This document shows positions 61,772 through 64,000 of a stretch of 64,000 nt of DNA, piece after piece. The DNA comes from Listeria ilorinensis (GTDB lineage: Bacteria > Bacillota > Bacilli > Lactobacillales > Listeriaceae): the NCBI RefSeq assembly GCF_913566895.1, contig NZ_CAJYCN010000006.1:1-64000 (forward strand). Reading direction: 5' to 3'. Positions within the stretch are counted from its first letter, which is position 1, and every line of letters begins with the position of its first letter. Both the position numbers and the translations under genes were made by a program. A model generated the notes under the pieces. That model made no database searches, was not told the DNA's origin, and was given only the letters and a program-made list of their open reading frames with translations.

Positions 61772-62857
61772 TTACATTTGGACCACTTGATTGCGCCCAT
61801 TCTGTTTGGCTTGATAAAGAGCTTTGTCTGCCAGTTGGTAAAGCTGTGGCATCAGCTCGCGTATCCCGTTACAGGAAGCGATCCCTACTGAAATGGTCAC
61901 TTGGATCGGTTCTTTAAGTCCAACGTCCATTTGTTTTTGTTCTACAGCCAGACGGAGCGTTTCTCCAACTTGTCTGGCGATTTTTTTTGTGGAATTTGGC
62001 AACAGGATACAGAATTCCTCACCACCTACGCGAAAAATATGCTGGTAATTCGGTGCAGTTTTCATCATCGTATGAGCAATTTCTTTTAAGACTTCATCTC
62101 CTATTGTGTGGCCATACGTATCATTGATGCGTTTAAAATGATCGATATCAATGATCAGGCAGGTGAGATTATCTGTTTCCTCATCTTCTACAAGTTCATG
62201 CAGTTTTTGACTAAAAGCGCGCACATTAGATAGCCCCGTTAAAAAATCAGTGTACGCATATTCGCGTTCTTGAAGTGCTAGCCGTCTTCCGTGCTCCATA
62301 TCTGCAATAATAAAGTTGAGCAGAACGAGTGCCAAGGATGAGACAATGGCTGTAAAGACTGGAATCCAGATAACACGTGAATGAGGACCATAAAAGATCA
62401 GGAAGTTGATCAGGCTAAGCAGTACACTTACAAGATTCAGGATCATCAGGACAAAGAGTTGTGAATAGTTACCGCGTATCTTTTGAACAATGATGGATAG
62501 TATACATACAAGAACCATAATAAATATAAGTGATTGAAAACTAACGGGATTGACGCCAAAACTAAAGCGCAGCAGCCCGGTCAGAAACGCACATGAAATG
62601 GCTGCAGCAGGACCAATATGATAAGCCAGAAGAATAATGACGACATAGCGAAGATCGATCCGTACACCGTCTGGCAGATCAATCGCAAAGTACATGATTG
62701 CATAAGTAGTGGCAGTGGTGATAAGGAGTAGAATGATTTTTCGTTCGAGTGTAAACGTATAGTGACGAATATTCGGTACTAATTTATTAATAAAATAACA
62801 GGCTGTAATCATGATCGTTAAATTGGCTAAGACACTCATAGCAGCGTGTAATAGCAT
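61772..62857 (-). CDS. Membrane diguanylate cyclase (GGDEF)
   Basis: A 361-residue protein with about five or six transmembrane helices (about 1-185) of the 5TMR-LYT type, then a GGDEF domain (about 200-358). The active site reads VGGEEFCILLPN, with LIIDIDHFKRINDTYGHTIGD giving the metal and substrate residues, so it should be catalytically active and make c-di-GMP. No RxxD inhibitory site precedes GGEEF. AGGAGG precedes the ATG. It is 26 bp downstream of an EAL phosphodiesterase gene, so synthesis and breakdown of the messenger are encoded together. Confidence 0.92.
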   Translation of the reverse strand: MLLHAAMSVLANLTIMITACYFINKLVPNIRHYTFTLERKIILLLITTATTYAIMYFAIDLPDGVRIDLRYVVIILLAYHIGPAAAISCAFLTGLLRFSFGVNPVSFQSLIFIMVLVCILSIIVQKIRGNYSQLFVLMILNLVSVLLSLINFLIFYGPHSRVIWIPVFTAIVSSLALVLLNFIIADMEHGRRLALQEREYAYTDFLTGLSNVRAFSQKLHELVEDEETDNLTCLIIDIDHFKRINDTYGHTIGDEVLKEIAHTMMKTAPNYQHIFRVGGEEFCILLPNSTKKIARQVGETLRLAVEQKQMDVGLKEPIQVTISVGIASCNGIRELMPQLYQLADKALYQAKQNGRNQVVQM

Positions 62858-62883
62858 TATTTTGCCTCCTTTTTTTCGACGGC

Positions 62884-63594
62884 TTAAATGTTGGTCGTAA
62901 TCTGTTTAGAGGGTTTGCCGAAATAATAGCCTTGCTGGAGAAAAAGCCCCATTTCTTTTAATTGCAAACTGGTTTGTTCATTTTCAATACCCTCAATCAC
63001 AAAATCTAGCTGATTTTCTCGTGCAAAGTCTCTCCAAGCCTCGATGAAACGAAAAATTGTCTGGGGCTTCACACCATCTTGCAGGCATTTAATGTAGGAA
63101 AACTTAATCCGATTTAGGTAGGGAGCGTAATTGGCCGCCCGTTCTAGCGAATTCTGCCCGGAATCCACATCATCCAGTGCCATGCGGAATCCCATTTGAT
63201 CGATTCTTTTGATTTGCCTCAGCAAGTAATGTTCTCTCGCTTGATTTTTATGAATAAAAATGTCTTCTGTTATTTCAATAATTAATACGTCTCGATAGCC
63301 GGTCAGTTCTTTAAGTAAAAGCTGTGTTTCTAAGTAAAGAAGCTGTTCTGGATAGAAGTTGAGAGCAAAAACATGCTTAGGATAGTCAGTCAATAAGCGT
63401 AGTAACTCTTTTTTTAACCAGTGAAGAAATTCAGCATGTGTCTCTTTGCTTGCAATGATGGAGTGAAAATGTGTTTCAGGAAAAGCAGGGTGACTGCTTT
63501 TATTGCGCAGTAAGATCTCGTGGCCAATCAAATGGTCCGTCTGAGTATCAATCTTTGGTTGGAAAAATAACTGAAATGGCATTTGCATCTCCAT
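62884..63594 (-). CDS. c-di-GMP phosphodiesterase (stand-alone EAL domain)
   Basis: A 236-residue EAL domain without sensor regions. The name motif reads GHEILLR (EIL for EAL). Other catalytic residues are in place: Asn in ALNFYPEQLL, Glu in IEITEDI, Asp-Asp in ALDDVDSG, Lys in RIKFSYIK, Glu in VIEGIEN and Gln in LQQGYYFGKP. It should hydrolyse c-di-GMP. Loop 6 differs from the consensus (DDVDSGQNSL for DDFGTGYSSL). The start is either 63594 or 63588; the second has better spacing from GGGGG. Confidence 0.9.
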   Translation of the reverse strand: MEMQMPFQLFFQPKIDTQTDHLIGHEILLRNKSSHPAFPETHFHSIIASKETHAEFLHWLKKELLRLLTDYPKHVFALNFYPEQLLYLETQLLLKELTGYRDVLIIEITEDIFIHKNQAREHYLLRQIKRIDQMGFRMALDDVDSGQNSLERAANYAPYLNRIKFSYIKCLQDGVKPQTIFRFIEAWRDFARENQLDFVIEGIENEQTSLQLKEMGLFLQQGYYFGKPSKQITTNI

Positions 63595-63800
63595 TTCCCC
63601 CTTAAAATAAACTATTTACTATATACCCTGCTTTTGATTTCGTATGTATGAAAATTATATGTCAGATGAAAAATAGAAGCGAATGTTTTGTTTTTTACAT
63701 TTTTGGGTCGCCATATTGGATGATTATATTGGATAGAAAATAAGTTTTTATATTTGTTAAATCAAAGTGAGTAAATAATAAATAAATTCACTAAAAAATA

Positions 63801-63829
63801 TTGTGAATAATTGAGCTTAATGATATACT
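63801..63829 (+). promoter_or_regulatory. Promoter of the lipoprotein gene at the window end
   Basis: TTGTGA (63801-63806) and TATACT (63824-63829) are 17 bp apart, about 50 bp before the ATG. Confidence 0.65.
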
Positions 63830-63880
63830 GGGGAACGTAAAGGGATCTATAGGGAAAAAAGGAAAAATGGGAGGAAAAAA

Positions 63881-64000
63881 ATGAAGAAAAAGTTTTTTGC
63901 AGTATTAACACTCGTCCTTTCTGTTATGCTTGTCATTTCGGCTTGCGGCAGTAACGATAAGGATTCTGCATCCAAAGAAAAGGCAGACAGTAAGAAAGAA
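63881..64000 (+). CDS. Lipoprotein, 5' part only
   Basis: The first 40 codons of a gene that runs off the window. A signal peptide ends in the lipobox VISACG (Cys about residue 22), followed by a Ser/Asp/Lys-rich linker (SNDKDSASKEKADSKKE), as in substrate-binding or foldase lipoproteins. GGGAGG precedes the ATG. The mature domain is not visible, so no function can be given. Confidence 0.8.
   Translation, partial: MKKKFFAVLTLVLSVMLVISACGSNDKDSASKEKADSKKE

Noticed and set aside
1..64000. tRNA, rRNA, CRISPR arrays, insertion sequences, prophage genes
   Set aside because: Read for these on both strands; no clover-leaf-type genes, regular short repeats, transposase or phage proteins were recognised.

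Overview
The window is 64 kb of a low-GC Gram-positive chromosome, and gene content and order point to Listeria. Supporting features are sortase (LPXTG) and WxL surface proteins, GW cell-wall modules, several Crp/PrfA-type regulators, the Gbu betaine transporter, a class II HMG-CoA reductase beside an aldo/keto reductase, a Crp-type gene followed by bioY, and MATE-MarR-ABC-ABC in the order I recall from L. monocytogenes. The rhamnose genes and surface loci differ from what I remember of L. monocytogenes, so a sensu lato or L. grayi-like species is my best guess; this is inference from memory, not a search. I saw no rRNA or tRNA gene, insertion sequence, prophage or CRISPR array.

Layout. 1-6.2 kb: a PrfA-like regulator followed by a surface locus (LPXTG Ig-like protein, large WxL protein, small WxL protein, DUF916/DUF3324 WxL-interacting protein). 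6.2-12.7 kb: a BceAB-type peptide-resistance transporter and, divergently, a heterodimeric ABC exporter. 12.7-16.2 kb: small proteins, a MazG-like pyrophosphohydrolase, an RsuA-type pseudouridine synthase, and a TetR/SDR divergent pair. 16.3-19.2 kb: gbuABC for osmoprotection. 19.5-23.7 kb: a secreted GW-repeat protein with an L,D-transpeptidase domain, then psuK-psuG for pseudouridine breakdown and a DUF523 protein. 23.8-29.6 kb: a DeoR regulator divergent from rhaB-rhaA-rhaD-fucO. 29.7-34.7 kb: an LPXTG protein, a Crp-type regulator, bioY under a BirA operator, an acetyltransferase and unrecognised proteins. 34.7-40.4 kb: MATE pump, MarR regulator and a second heterodimeric ABC exporter. 40.7-43.3 kb: a four-gene persulfide operon (rhodanese, CoA-disulfide/persulfide reductase-rhodanese, rhodanese, CstR) whose CstR-type operator lies exactly between the -35 and -10 elements. 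43.4-49.1 kb: MerR/NagB-like pair, azoreductase, Eis-like acetyltransferase, FusB-type EF-G binding protein, a lone PrfA-like winged helix, and a CD3324-like small protein behind a possible leader peptide and long hairpin. 49.2-51.6 kb: ZnuABC zinc uptake with two Zur boxes. 51.9-64 kb: cardiolipin synthase, acetyltransferase, orphan OppA lipoprotein, YeiL-like regulator divergent from a YjjG-like nucleotidase, an LppM-like lipoprotein, an aldo/keto reductase with a MerR-type promoter, mvaA, a ROK kinase, a c-di-GMP cyclase/phosphodiesterase pair, and the start of a lipoprotein cut by the window end.

Most of the window is ordinary core genome. The parts that repay attention are the promoter-embedded persulfide operator, the leader-peptide/hairpin region at 48.9-49.1 kb, unexplained leftward terminators at 40.5 kb, the GW-L,D-transpeptidase fusion, and two PrfA-like proteins (one full length, one a bare DNA-binding domain).
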